Position numbers and translations under genes: made by a program
Notes under the pieces: model-generated
The model's database searches: none
Told to the model about the DNA's origin: nothing
What the model saw: only the letters and a program-made list of their open reading frames with translations
Assembly: GCA_015227615.1 (NCBI GenBank)
Contig: JAALGZ010000005.1
Location: 2,046,001-2,110,000 of the forward strand
DNA length: 64,000 nt
From: Labyrinthula sp. Ha
Taxonomy: Eukaryota; Sar; Bigyra; Labyrinthulida; Labyrinthulaceae
Direction of reading: 5' to 3'
Shown: piece by piece, positions 42,051-55,354 of the stretch
How the letters are laid out: each line of letters starts with the position of its first letter
How positions within the stretch are numbered: position 1 is the first letter of the stretch

Positions 42051-45000
42051 TCTCACTAGATGACTCTTATATTCCCTGCAGCAACTTCTCTTATTATCTT
42101 CCTATACTTGGAGTTCTCTGCGTTGTTTCAAACATGGTGCTCGTTTTCCCAATTAGCAAAACTTTGATTTTGGGCAATTAGGCCAAAGTACCAGCTTTTT
42201 GCAAGGATTTAACGTTTTGCACCAACTGGATACGCGAGGTTCAGATTATATAGGGATTTGTAGCTATTTTGGTATCGAAGACACCAAAAGATCAATATCT
42301 CCAACAATTCATGTTAAGGGCACCCGGGCAGCGGTACAGCTTACAAATGGCAGAGATAAACATCAACCTGGAAATTTCCAATATCCAGGTTTTGTTCATT
42401 AGGAGTGGCGCAGTGAGTATTTATGACTAAGAAAAAAACCACCAACGAAGCTACATAGAATATTTATAGCATTATAGCCAAATATAGTACATATTAACTA
42501 CTACTTGAATTCCCTAACTATTGAAGGTTTTAATAGAATTTTAATGCATATCAGCTCATAGGAGCATCTTTCATTATCAACTTTAATTTTTCCTTTTCTA
42601 CTTGATTATGCAACCCGGTCAAAAAACCTCGTCGGATGAAATAAGTGATATGCTTAACTAAAACACTCTTTCTTTATGAGACATGTTTCCTTATGATGAG
42701 AATACCTAGAGAGAATTGAACTGGAAGTCTACTAATGCTGACAAAAAAGACAGTTTTCTTTAGCTGGTAATTGCAAGTAACAAGCTTGGAGAAACTTTTT
42801 CTCTCCCTGAGTCAACCAAGCCAGTAAGTTCCTTCATTTGCTTAATAAGTTTTCTCGTAGCGCCATGATCTACTCATAATAATTTCTCAAGGTAACAATT
42901 CTTGAAGCGAAATTTAGTACGCCTCATCTAATAACATTCATGTTCTTCAAGATGACGTAGAAGGAAGAAATTATTGCTTGCCGCTTTGTCAGTTTATATT
43001 TTAGAGGAGGTTTATCCTTAGCGTAAGCTCATAGTTTCTTAATCCAATAACTCAATAAGACACTTTTCTTCTTGATTGAAAGGGTTAGCTCAAACTAAGA
43101 TCACAACATTATTAAACCCTACCTTCATTACTTGTTCCGACAAGAAATGTTGAAGAAGTAATCTCTTACATATTAATAAAAGGAGCGAATGACATGTTTG
43201 TAGTAAGTATAATTTGCATTCAAGAATAGATAAAAGATCTTAAACGAACAATGTCACGGTGCCAAACTACAAGAAATCAAGTATTGTGAGACTTGCTTTT
43301 ATCTTATTCGAGCCTTCGCTTTTATTGAACCATAAGTGATACGTTAGCTCTCAGGTAGATAATTTAATTTACTGCTTCTTCAGTTGAAAGTAATAAGCTC
43401 AATGACACGTTTAACTCATTTCCCAATATGTCCACAAGTGTTCTTTCTTGTATGTAAAATTTTGATACCAGGAAAAGTGTGCTCAGATTATTAGGAACAT
43501 GTGCAACACTATTTTACCCAACCTCTGCAGATAACCATAAAAATTGAAAGGGCCTATTTCATATACAAGGAAAAATTCAGTAGTACTTTTCAGCATATGG
43601 CCCTAGTACACACCTGTTGTCTACCCGCTTAGTTAGGAAATAAGTAATAAGGGTATTAAAAAGATATTAGCAGTACTACTTTCCTATCTACTTAGTTTAG
43701 GAATGTATATTCAAACACTTTGTGTTGGCTCTTACCTGTGTCCGCTTTTAAAAGCAGAACAACTAATACTACATGGAGCTCTACTATGAATACACCGGCT
43801 CCTTCGCTGCAACCACAAGAAAAGGTATTGTGCGCTCACGAAAAAGCTCGTAGAGACACGTTTATTAAACTTTCCTTTTGTATAGAAGAGAACTTTCCTG
43901 TCTAATTACATTACACGTGCCGATACTATAAGTTCTATTGTAAATGAAAAGACATGAGTACATTCTAGTTTCAGGTTACTTAAACTTTGAAAGACGATTC
44001 AGGACCTTGGAAAAACAGTTACTCCAACAAGAAATTTGTAAGTAGTTATTGATTTAGTGTAAATGAATAATTTGATGGTTTTTCTATTGCCAATATCATG
44101 TACAAGCTTTATACTCATTAATTGTCTTCATATACATTCTAAGATACATAGTATGTATAGATGTTATTGATTAATTTTTCAGAATTTGCGAAAAAATGTT
44201 CGGATAATTTATTTATTTATACAATGTGCTATTGTCTTAATAAAAAGACCATTCTTCATGTTACCTAGCTACTTCCTTCTGTTTCTAAAACATATTATCA
44301 GGACCATATCAACGTAGAAAAAAGTTAAAAGATTTGCTTCAAATACAAGTCATTCCCCAGCATAACTCCTTTTGATTCAACTTTACAACTGGCTAAAATT
44401 GCCGGAAATTGAATTAGATAGTACACCAAATTAAGTGTTCAAGTTAGGTGGGATCTATTATCTTCTTTAAAAGGCGACCATTTATCACACAGCAATGCAG
44501 GTTCACACAATATACATAGATGATTCTTTTCAAATTCATGTGAGGTTTTCCTGAAGTAATAGTAGATATCGGATAAATATTATTACTATGGTGGCTTTAT
44601 GTGACTATATCCCGATAGATTCTGCCTAAGGAATGTATGAGAATTGTTTTTATCTTCAAAATTAAGTTGTCACAGAACTATTTGTAACTAGATAATGACA
44701 ATTAAGTTAAGTGTATTATTCCTGTCTACTTCTCGTTGGCGGTTATATTAATATGGCATGGTAGCTACTATGTTGCACAGCACTCACTTAGGACGAACGT
44801 AAAACGCGTATACCATTTTTGCAAGATGGGTATCGGGTAACCGACTCAGGTTTTGGTTTCTGCCCTGTTAATTAGGTTGACGTTAATAGTTAGAGTATTC
44901 TATGATCTAGGAATAGTTAAGTGAGACAATAACATAATGAACAATCGGTTGACCGAAATACAAATAATAGACAGCCTTATTCTTAACCATAAAAAATTTG

Positions 45001-48000
45001 AAGCAATTCCTAAGCAGCAACATAAAAGTAAATAATGTCTTAGATCAATAAGAAATAATATATATATATAATAAAGTAGTTGCAAGGAATTTAAAATAAA
45101 AGTAGTAAAGAAAACACCCTATTTAAACATAAATGTGGCTAATACTAACATAAACCAATGCTTCAAAAAGAACCTGGGTAAATATCCAGAACACTCAAAA
45201 TAAATAAACTTAATAGATTTGTTTTCAATAGAAATAGGGATTTGATATTGCGAATGTTAGGCTTTCTACAAGATACTGTTGTAAATAGGATGTGTAACGG
45301 CAAATTTCACCTCCTTAGAATTCAAATGGAAAAATGCTAGCAAATCAGTGTACTACTGGGAGAAACGCTTAGGTCATTGAAATTTATAGTCTTAGAATGC
45401 AGTATATAGGTTAACAGTTTAATCTCTAAGGGTAACGTTAATTTACTTTCTACTTAAGCTTTGAGCTATTAAGAAGATTGGGATTTGAGGGGATTAGGTA
45501 CTTGAGGAGCTTGAATAAGGGTCCTGAAATTAATATTTTTCTATATTGCGTAGAGATATAGCTGGCAAATTCTCCCAAAAAAAGATAACATTATTTCTTT
45601 ATGGTTTCTATGTACCCCTATAAAATTTTCATTTTCATAATTTTTCACTGGCTTTTCATTTAACGATGTGGCTAACTTTTTATCCTATACTTGAGTTTTC
45701 CTCTATTATGCGGTTCGGAAGATATTTTCAAATAGTTTTCCAAGATTTAAGATATTGCTGTTAAACTCTGAGCGACTTAGAGGACCAAAATAAACATACC
45801 ACTATAAAACCTAAGTTTGTTTCAAATTGTAGTAGACTAAAGAACCGAGAACAATGAACAAAATTTTAAAAGAGTATCCACCACTTCCAACTTAGAAACG
45901 TAGTTTCCCCTTAGCTAGCCAATTCAAAGCTAGTAGCAATTAGGTTTGAGATCTCCCAATGGAACAATTCTACATATTGAAATTAATGATGCAATCCATT
46001 GTAATGCTTCTTAAGAATGATCAAATAAGACTCCATGAGTAAGACTATTAAAATTAATTAACTTAAATAAACATTAAATCCCTTAATGATAATATAAATA
46101 AAACCAGTCAAAGTTGGTAAATGTCTTCAACACGTGATTTTTATGAGCATTGACTTTCATGTTATATGAAAATGGGCTGAGAAACATACAATATTTTCCC
46201 GAACTCAAACTGCAAGGGTGGCACTGTATTGAGTTTCATGGATAAAACTTAGTGCACCTAGAAGGGGGTAAAAGAGGGTGGTCATTCATCAATCAAAAAT
46301 CCTTATAACTTGGGTTATTATTCTTTACCATATATCACAGGGGCTGGAAACAAAATATAACACGAGCTTTTTTATAGTTCACACATAGGCCGACTTGAGT
46401 ATAAAAAATATCTGATTTTAAGTACTTGAACTCGTCCAATCACTTCTTAGATAAAACTGAACTGAATAATTTGAGCTACAGATATTGTGGTAAACTATGT
46501 TAACTTCTTAAGTGTGAAATTAAGGCATGAATAGATTTTCCTTAAACTATCAAATTTATTGACAAAGATATATCTAAGTTTTGAAACATAGATGTGGAGC
46601 TAACGTGTCTTGGTGAAAATCAGAAAAAGTGGCTGTTGTAGGTTTTTCTAATAAGCGAAATTTCTAGTAAAACAAAATCGGGGATTATGCTTGTGTAACA
46701 GTGATTGAGAGAGATTTCTCAGTATATTTTACGTATCTGTGCCAGAACTATATTTAGAATAACAGATGTACTAGATAGTATTTTCATAACAAGTATTGGG
46801 TAAAGAAGCAAGAAACCAAGTACCAAAAGTGTAAATTTTGATGGCACTAACCTGACTGTTCACTTTAACTGGTACTCACGGAATGCAAACATTCAGAAAT
46901 AGAGTCTTGAATTGAAGTATGCTCACGTCAGGGATCTTGCTTCCAAATATTCACTGTAGAAGCAAGATTCTGAGAGGACTTAAAGAAAAAAGGCAAAACA
47001 AGGCGGGTCTCACCAGAAAAACAGGAGCTGTAGGTGTAGCAAAGTACTAGAAGGAGGTTTAGCATATGAATCCTGGAAAATCAAATAGAAAGGTAGAAAA
47101 AGTACATTAGTTTTACTTAAAAGCCAATAACTGAATCTGTACTTAATCATACAAGAGCAAGAGAGTAGACCCCGGCTAATTTATGCCCAGAGGCAACAAC
47201 AGACACCTCGAAAAAAACTCAACATATTAAAGAAAATAATATTCTTTCGCAGCAATTGACAGTTTGGAAACAATCCCCTACCAACTGATCAAGCAAGTAG
47301 ACATACCAAAGTAAAACACAGCAACAGCATCAGTCCCAAAGAGCAAGGGTAAGACTTGAGATGCCGAACCAGACAGAAAATTGTGAGGACAACAAGAAGG
47401 TCGCGCAGTGACAATAGCAGAAAGTGTAAGAAATTGCGGTAACAATGAAACCTTGTCTTCCTTCATCATTCTTTCTTCTTTCAACTGTTTTTATTTTTTG
47501 CGACCAGTAAATTGGCAGAGCCAGTTATTTGCCCAATTGATGTAAAACAGATTTACATGCTGTAGTTATATGAACACATTAGTAACATTTAGACGAGTAT
47601 ATAGGCCAAGAGTCTGCTCTAATTAAATCATGACACAATCATCATCATTTTTTTACATAGAAGCTTCTCAGCTACATAGTTGTCAGTGTTGATTTTAGTG
47701 GTCACTACAGAGAGGTCTTACCTATAAGTAGAAAACAACAAATATAGGCTTATAATTTGGATTGAAATAACTTGTGGGCTAATTATCAACAAAAGAGCAC
47801 CTTTAAATATCATATCAACAGCAGCGTTACATTAAGGAAACTAATTACTACTGAAGTCTATTTTGCACGGCACATTACACCTTAGCCAATAAAGTAAACA
47901 AGAAAATACGTCCAAGCAAAATTCTATATCCAGGGGTTATTTTTTTGTGAAAGAATATTTCCATAAAAAGAATGGCTTTTACTAGAACCAACGCCAAGCT

Positions 48001-48359
48001 TCTTCGAAATGAATACAATTTGATAACTGCATTTGCAGAGATTAAGAATAATATATATGGTTCCGGAATGGCTTAAACTGCAGCACGAGCACGAAAAATC
48101 AACCTAGTTCAAAGCCTGATATAAGTCAGATGATCAGAAATATGTCTGAGAACAGGTAACGGTCTCTGTTAAACAACATCTGCTCGCACATCTCGGATAA
48201 CAACGTGTTGCTGAAAATGTGTTTCCTTTTGAAAACTCATTTTTCCAAGGAAAAAAACTGTATCGTTCCTGTTGCAAATTCTAGGATATTTAAATCTTCA
48301 TTGTTAATAATGAGAGAGCAAGAATAACTCTGGTCTTCACCATAGAAAAAGTCATAGCG
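42051..48359. other. 6.3-kb gene-poor AT-rich region
   Basis: No supported gene. Frames are below about 70 codons. A short TA dinucleotide run lies at about 45057-45073. A 61-codon ATG frame at 43720-43905 shows no domain. The last stretch (about 48070-48359) would hold the 3' end of SF3B2. Confidence 0.5.
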
Positions 48360-49980
48360 TTAGAATTTAAAATTATCCTCGTCGTTCTCACTGTCTGAAT
48401 CAGGTGGGTGTGGTTCATGATCCTCATCAGCAATTTCAGATTGGCTCTCTTTAGATGGAACAATCTCATAAACATGATCTGTTCCTAGAATTTCACTTCC
48501 TTGCTCTGTTCTTTTCTCTTTCAATACCGTAAATAGTTCTTTCTTCTCTGTAGGTGAGTTATCCTTTCTCAACACAACTTCTTCTTCCTCTTCCTCCATC
48601 TCCACTTCCTCGACCTCTCCTTCCGCTTCACCCTTTGCAGCTTCCGCCTGAGTTGAACCTTCCTCCTGAGCCTCTACTTCTTCTTGGGCTTCTTCGATCT
48701 CCTGAAGTTCCTCTTCCTCTTCATCACTGCTCTCCTCTTCATCCGAATCAACCCTATATTCATCATCAGAATAGGATTCTCCCCAGTATCGCTTTTGGCC
48801 TGATGGCGAGTACTCATCTCCACCTCCCTCTCCAAGTACGGAATCTCCATATAGTGGATTATTGTTCTGATCAACTGCAGGCCTTCCCCATTCATCTTTT
48901 CCATAGCCCCATTTTGCACCTTTAGGGATTGGCCCATTTACACCTGGAACAGACCAGTTTGGGTAACTAGGAGGGGGTCCATATCTTTGCATATTTAACA
49001 ACCAAGGGGGTGGGCTAAAGGGCTTGTCCATACCTAAAGCCTCACGCGTTCTATCACTAAATTTACCCAGCCGCACCCTTTTTCTTCCAAATTTCGTAGC
49101 AAAATCCGAAAAATCATGGGATTCTTGAAACATTCTGCCGTGTAGAGTTAAGTCTTCCCGAAGCTTCGGAACATAAAATCGTTTTTGAAACTTGAAGAAA
49201 GCATCATGGAGCTTCTGGAAGTTTAAATCAATCATTCCAATTTTAGGTCGGGTGCGCTCTCGAGCAAGTTGCTTTGCTGTTTTATTTCTGGAGCTACTCA
49301 TTGAATTGACAGTCTTTTGTATCCTGTTTACGCTCGTATCTCTTATAAAATCTGGCAATGAATACTTTGTATGAGTTCTTGATCTGTTTTGCTGCAAGTA
49401 ACGATGCTTCGCATCCCAATGAGTTGGAATAGGAACCGAGTTAGAAAGAGACTTCAGATATACCAAAAATTTTGGATCTGTGGAATTCACATCATGGGCA
49501 GTGACTAAATCAGGTCTTGGAACCAAAGTTTTCAGAGTGGATACGGTTTCCTGACTTAGAAGTTTTTTCTGGCGCTTTGATATTCTCGACTCCTTTGGTT
49601 TTTCAACTTTCTTTTCCTCATAAAACTCCTTGTGCTCATCAAGTTCTGATCGTTCCTTTTCATTCTCAGCTGCCTCATCCTGTATAGGTAAAAACTTTTC
49701 TCTAAAGTTACCAAATCCAGGAATTGATTCAAAAAATGGCTTTTCTAGTACAATTTCTTGATTTCCATTGCTGGCCAGCGAACTTGAAAGTCCTTTGTCC
49801 TGAGGTTTGTCTTGTGGAGGTACTGGTTCAAGATCCTTTTCTAGTGCAAGTCTCTTTTTCTTCAACTTCCTTTTTAAAATTCGACGCTGGTTTCGGCTTA
49901 GACCTAACAAATTAGTTAATATAAGGCAAGAATATACGCCGTTTCTTATTAGATACCTCATTCTTTGAAGTCATGCTCAT
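48360..49980 (-). CDS. SF3B2: Splicing factor 3B subunit 2 (SF3B2/SAP145), two exons
   Basis: The coding sequence complement(48360..49903, 49938..49980) gives 528 residues. The 43-nt first exon reads MSMTSKNEVSNKKR and leads, after splicing, into RLSRNQRRILKRKLKKKR. SF3B2 is a subunit of the SF3b complex of U2 snRNP and helps hold the branch site. Diagnostic blocks are NSVPIPTHWDAKHRYLQQNR and SLPDFIRDTSVNRIQ (DUF382 region), RPKIGMIDLNFQKLHDAFFK, the PSP domain with PPPWLLNMQRYGPPPSYPNW, PGVNGPIPKGAKWGYG and NPLYGD, a long acidic Glu/Ser tract, and a C-terminal ELFTVLKEKRTEQGSEILGT ('LFTVLpEKRT....g.mmGs.h.Y'). It is shorter than human SF3B2 (about 895) mainly because it lacks the long N-terminal Pro-rich part. 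Confidence 0.96.
49904..49937 (-). other. SF3B2 intron (34 nt)
   Basis: Starts GTATATTC and ends TTTGTTAG, after the first base of codon 15. It contains TTAACTAAT, which is close to a branch-site consensus, about 10 nt from the acceptor. Confidence 0.9.
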
Positions 49981-52900
49981 CTAAGAAAAGAAACACTCTT
50001 GATCTTTGTTGTCCAAACCTCAATAGCGAATTACCGTAAAACTACTTGTTTCCATACCGGGAGTGACTCCAAGTATCGGGAAATGAGTTAACCGGTAAGC
50101 CCGGGAGGTAGATCTGTTTAACGAGAGAGTCTTAACGAGAGCTTCTCGGGAAGAGCTCTCTCGTTATGTCACAATATAGATACTTTGGTAAAATCCTTCT
50201 CGAGAAGCTTTTGCTATCTCGATAAACGCGCCTACCGGGAGGATGTTAACCTGAGGCATTAAAACCAGCGGGCTTTTAAATAAACAGGTACACTTTTAGA
50301 ATTAAACATCAAAAACCCACTTTTGAGTTTGGTTGATTTTAAGTAGGTCTGCCACAAAGTAGAGAGAACTCGAGCAAAATAATATTTTGACTACATGAAA
50401 CTACCCAGCTTAGAATTGGTCGAGTTGTTAGGTTCCTTAAAGAGAGGAACGGTTTGAGAAATTTAGAAGAAAAGATGAAATCTGGAACAAAAAATCATAT
50501 TTTCGTTCTGAACATGTGTTCAAGCTATATTCCTCATGGTTGAAGTTTTCGCTGTGGTGGAGCAACTTGTACGAAAGGCTATCGAGAACCCTGCACCTGT
50601 GTGATGTTTAATATAAATGGCATAAATGGTTCTTTAAATTATCAAGTCGGCTGAAAATATTTAGAAGTATTCCATAGTTAATACCTGAGTTAAAATATTC
50701 AATAATAAAACAGAGTCAATATTTTTAAACTCGTTGAGGTAGAGTTCTCTATAGGAAAACACCATAACTTGAGACCCAGACTCATAAACATGTTAAAACA
50801 TTGTTATTTACACAGGAATCAGGAACTTAAAAATATATATAAAAAAAAAACCAAGATCATAATTTCAATTAATACGATAAAGTGCATAAGGTAGCAGACT
50901 AAATACTTAAATAGAGCCAAGCTATGAGCTTAGAGAAGCTATCATTTAAAGTTAGCGAATTGATAAACAACAATAAATGAGTATTCTACTTATGCCCACT
51001 TGTATTAAAACTTCCTATACATACAAACCCACTGTCTTGAGCATCCAGGTTGCAGTTGGCAAAAAGTGAACTCTAAGGTCTATTCTCAAGCAATAGATGC
51101 AGTCCCACCATGTTTTCTGTTCAACATGTTAGTCTTTACCATTAAATTGAAAGTAAATCTTTTGTCTTTCTTTATAGCTCCTTTTTGAAATCTTTGTATA
51201 ATTGCTAAAACGTTTTTGAAGTTACAAAGAATTTGCAGTGTATTCCATAATTATTTGTGGCAACTGTGTGGCTCATAATTAAATTCTTGTGTAGGACCAG
51301 AAAAGCGTGTTCTGGAAAAGTGGTTTTTGCGTATTTCATTGCAACTGACGAGCAGCCAGATGCTAAGCCTCTTAGCTAAAGAACTAGTGGAAAAGAAAGT
51401 AAAGATCATCTTAGTGAATAAAATAGTTGATTGTTCATCCTCATCTACATTTTTCAGGATATTGGTTTAATTAAAAACAGGCTAAGTTTTCATTTTGCTT
51501 AAGTTGCTGATTCATAGCTTCTACTTATTCCACATTAAATGAGTGCAAATATAACAGAGCTATCCACCATCAACTTCCAATGGGGACCCTCCGTAGTAGT
51601 TTTACCTTGTGCTGCTACACTTGTAGAAACTATACAAACTTTTTTCCTCACAGTTTGCTTCCCCATATCAAACTATTGTAATCTATAATCTGCAGCACAT
51701 CTAATTAAGGCAAATGTAAATCTTAATTTGGAGATGTTTAAGCACTGATGCTAGTGATAGGAATTAAGCATAAGGTAAAGGCATATAGCAACTAGGACAT
51801 GCCTATAGCTTCTTTACTCTTTCAACAATAAGTACCGGTTGAAATGTACAGAACTCTGGATTAAGAGAGAGTTGCAAGTTCCCTACATCACCTATCACAT
51901 TATCTGTTTGTTCTAAAAGTTCATTACAAACATGTCTTACTTTTTCGGTACTGGTTTAACTCTTAGATATTAATACTCATTTTAATCTTAATAGACACAA
52001 ATTTCTTTGTATTCCAGACTCCTGCCAACTTTTCCTTAACTTTTAAAGTATCAAGATATTTTGGGAAATAAAAATTCTAACTATCTTTTACAGCTTCAAC
52101 TAGAAATGTGAATGAATCATGGGGCCCGTTTCTAGAATTATCAAGCCACGATTTTCTGTGAAAGTTCTAAGTCTAGGTATTTGAATCAACTATCCGGTAT
52201 TAGGATTATTAAGTAATTAGTCTAAGCATAACTGCTTTTCATTAGTTTTATAGAGAAAGAATATTTCCTTGTTACAAAGTATAGCTCTGCCAAATATTTG
52301 GTGCATCCAAGATCCTTTCTAGTTTATGTATGACTAAAAAATTTTCATCTTAGAATACTTTACTTGATAAAAGGTGATTTCAAAAATGAAATCTCAGTGC
52401 TATCCTACCTACCAACAAATTGGAACTGGGTGCTTTAATAGGAAAATTGTACTTGAAACTTTGTGTAATCTAACATTTCAGATTACTTGGCTTTGTAGTA
52501 AAACTATCCAGGGCTAACAGTACTTATCAAGTCACTAACCATTTACACAAATAATAATGTATACTTCGATCGCACTGGAATCTCTGTCGATAACTGAGAA
52601 GTTTATTCACGGATTTAGCAAAATATTAAATCCAGCGGAAATTTTGAGTGAGAACTAAACATATATTTGGATGTTATTTGTCAAAGATCACAGAGCTCTT
52701 TTCTTGCTTCTGATAATGATCATAAACTAGGGATTTTGTTTGCATCATATGATTTTGACTTTATCTGGACTGCCAATGGTTTATTAATGATTCTTGGATA
52801 TATGCGGGCAGGTGTCAAAATTGAGAAAAATAAGACAGTTTTTTTAAGAAAATGCTGGACAAGTCAAAATAAAATTGATATATTCCTTGTGAAAACTGAT

Positions 52901-55354
52901 CACTTTTGAGAATCTTTCTGAGAAAATGATCATGTGGCCCAGTTAGACCCCCCTTAGCAACGAAGGATTACTGATATTCCATTTACCTACCAACACATCA
53001 CTAGAACTAAAATTGGGATCGCTAACACTTGCGTTTAAAACTTAAGTTCCAGGGGTTAGATTATTATTGCGGGATAGTCAACTCTTACATTTATGACTAT
53101 AAACAGTTTAAGTATGAGTGAAGACCATACAATTTTAACCTAGACATAGTTCTCTTGAAGAGAGGAGGGAACATTTATGTGCTCAGTAGGAATTGACCAT
53201 GATAAGAACTATCAGCAATAAGGTGATTTTTTATTGATGTTGATTATCACTATGAAAATTGGTATTTCTATCAAACAGTTCTGCTTTTATGCGAAAACAA
53301 GCTTTTTCATTTATTTGTTGTGTCAGGATGCTCTGATCATATGCCGGATGAACTATCGTTCTTGTATCACATGACTAATTCAACAATCTGGGCCACAGAG
53401 CCGCAGATTAATCAGAGGCTAAGCTTTAGCAGAGTCCTGTTATTTAAATTATTAGTGCTTAACAAATATTTTTAGATTTAAATGGAAATATTTTTGGTTC
53501 TCTCAGATGCACCCAATAATGGAAACATTGAAGAAAATTCTTAACAATAAATCCTCATCGCTGACTAGTGATAAGAATACCTTTTTACTCGTACTTTGTC
53601 ACTTTATTGAAGATGATAAAGTTTTCGAGAGCATATTGTGGCAAAAGTATATAGCTTTAGACATACTTGGTCATGTAAAATTCATCCCAAGGTTGTTTTG
53701 TTAGAACAATACAGTGAATATACTTAATGGTATTATTATCACTTCAGATTAAAGCTGCTTGATGTGTATTGGTAATTGAGTGCATACATTCATAGGCATC
53801 TAGGCCGGTAGAGGTCAAATTTTCCCTGCTTGATATGTATATAGGAAAAAAGGAAACCCAATACAAAGCAAGATGTCCTCAAGGGACACGAAGACATGTC
53901 TTCTTTAGACCTGACGTTCGTCGCAGGTGTCATTTATGGTTAAATATGTAGTATAACATATCTCTTGTCATGATTTCCTTAGACTTGAAACACACTTCTT
54001 AATCATTAGTGCAATAATGCGACCGCTGATTAATTATTTACGAAGTTTAAAAGAAAGACAAATGGAACCTACAACAAAATCATGACACATAGCTGCAAAC
54101 CACTGTTTCATGACTTTATTAAGCAATTTCGAAACATAATGAAAAACATATTATCTGCATCTTCTCTGTGACTCAATGCCTTAAACAAACTTTCAGTTTC
54201 TAGCAGCAAGAAGGTAAAGTCTAAAACATGCTCCTTAGGGCAAAGAATTCACTGCAATAGTTCGGCTGCAAACTAAGAAAACTATAAAAAACTTACATCT
54301 CTTAAAGAGGCACTTATGCAAGATGTTACGTAGCTATTAATCATGAACCAAGCTTTTGCTAGCTACAAAGCTTCTGGCGCTTGCAAATTGGAAACGAGAT
54401 TCAACCTGGTGGAGATGTGGAATTCCTTGTTCTCTATCCCTCTATAAAAAATCTTTCATTGCATCAAGTGCATGCTCAATATGAACTCAGTAAATATAGG
54501 CAATTACAACTACTCGCTCTTGCGATAGGAAGAAATATGTTTTGTCAGGGTACTTAGTTCAACAATCGCAAGCTGAAAAGAGTTTCTCAATGAAACTCTA
54601 CTAAAAAGTAAGGTTTCTCAAATACTTCCACGTTGATTAACTTACATCCACCAAATTCTAGGCACTGCAGTTTGGGAATCTATAGAGTTAGTAACCATAT
54701 TGAAAGCAAAACCTTGTACAACACTTTGCAGAGAGTATCAGCAAGAGTTAAGTGTTTACTCCAAGGCACCGGTTACAGTACTAACCAAATATATGAGCCA
54801 GTAGAATGACTTTTATAGGTAGTTGGTAAATGCTTGCTCCACAGGTTACGTAAGGATTGAGGCTGGTCTTGTAGTTTAATATTGTGAATATTATAGAACG
54901 CCTTTAATATTAAAAGTTGAAACGGAAAGCACTCCGTAGATCCTGAAGGCAGCAACAACTACACCCTGGTCTCCATCATACCTTTGCTAACAAGAATTTA
55001 GATATGCTTTGTATGAAACTAGTTGCCATAACAACTCTCCATAGTTTATTAGGAGAGTAAGAACACTGGCTTTCCAAATATTTAAGTCGTAATGGATTTT
55101 CTTGACTAGCATAGCGGGCTTGCCAGAGACTGTGTGAACAGGGTATTGCAAAATTAGTATAGAGTACTGAAAAAACGTAGTTCATAACGTATGTGAGAAT
55201 GGAAGAGTTCTATCTGACTGCTTAATTTGTGAAACATAGCTTCTTTATAATAATCTCGCATTCCTGAGTTACCTCTAGTAACCTTTGTTATGTTAAGTAT
55301 ATATTTCTTCTCTCAGAAAAGGTAAGAAATTTCAGAAAAACAAACAGTATTACT
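49981..55354. other. 5.4-kb gene-poor AT-rich region
   Basis: Directly upstream of SF3B2, a GC-richer patch (about 50040-50275) contains a hairpin and CCGGGAG repeats (listed separately). Beyond it, frames are short and unrecognised; the longest are an 80-codon frame at 52667-52909 and a 65-codon frame at 53507-53704. A 12-bp palindrome AAGACATGTCTT lies near 53.9 kb. No small-exon gene is visible. Confidence 0.5.
50133..50166. repeat. Hairpin in GC-rich patch upstream of SF3B2
   Basis: TAACGAGAG (50133-50141) pairs perfectly with CTCTCGTTA (50158-50166). The interior can also pair (CTTC with GAAG). Surrounding copies of CCGGGAG at about 50058, 50102 and 50234 and a second AACGAGAG just upstream make this patch stand out from AT-rich flanks. 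It may be a regulatory site or a small decayed inverted-repeat element. Confidence 0.5.

Noticed and set aside
43720-43905. 61-codon ATG frame
   Set aside because: No domain, no neighbours and no extension through short introns that I could find.
48554-48925. Leu/Pro-rich frame antisense to the acidic tract of SF3B2
   Set aside because: GAA/GAG-rich codons read backwards give Ser/Leu/Pro-rich open frames; this is a shadow of SF3B2.
53885-53905. Palindrome AAGACATGTCTT
   Set aside because: A single 12-bp palindrome without context is expected by chance in a window this size.
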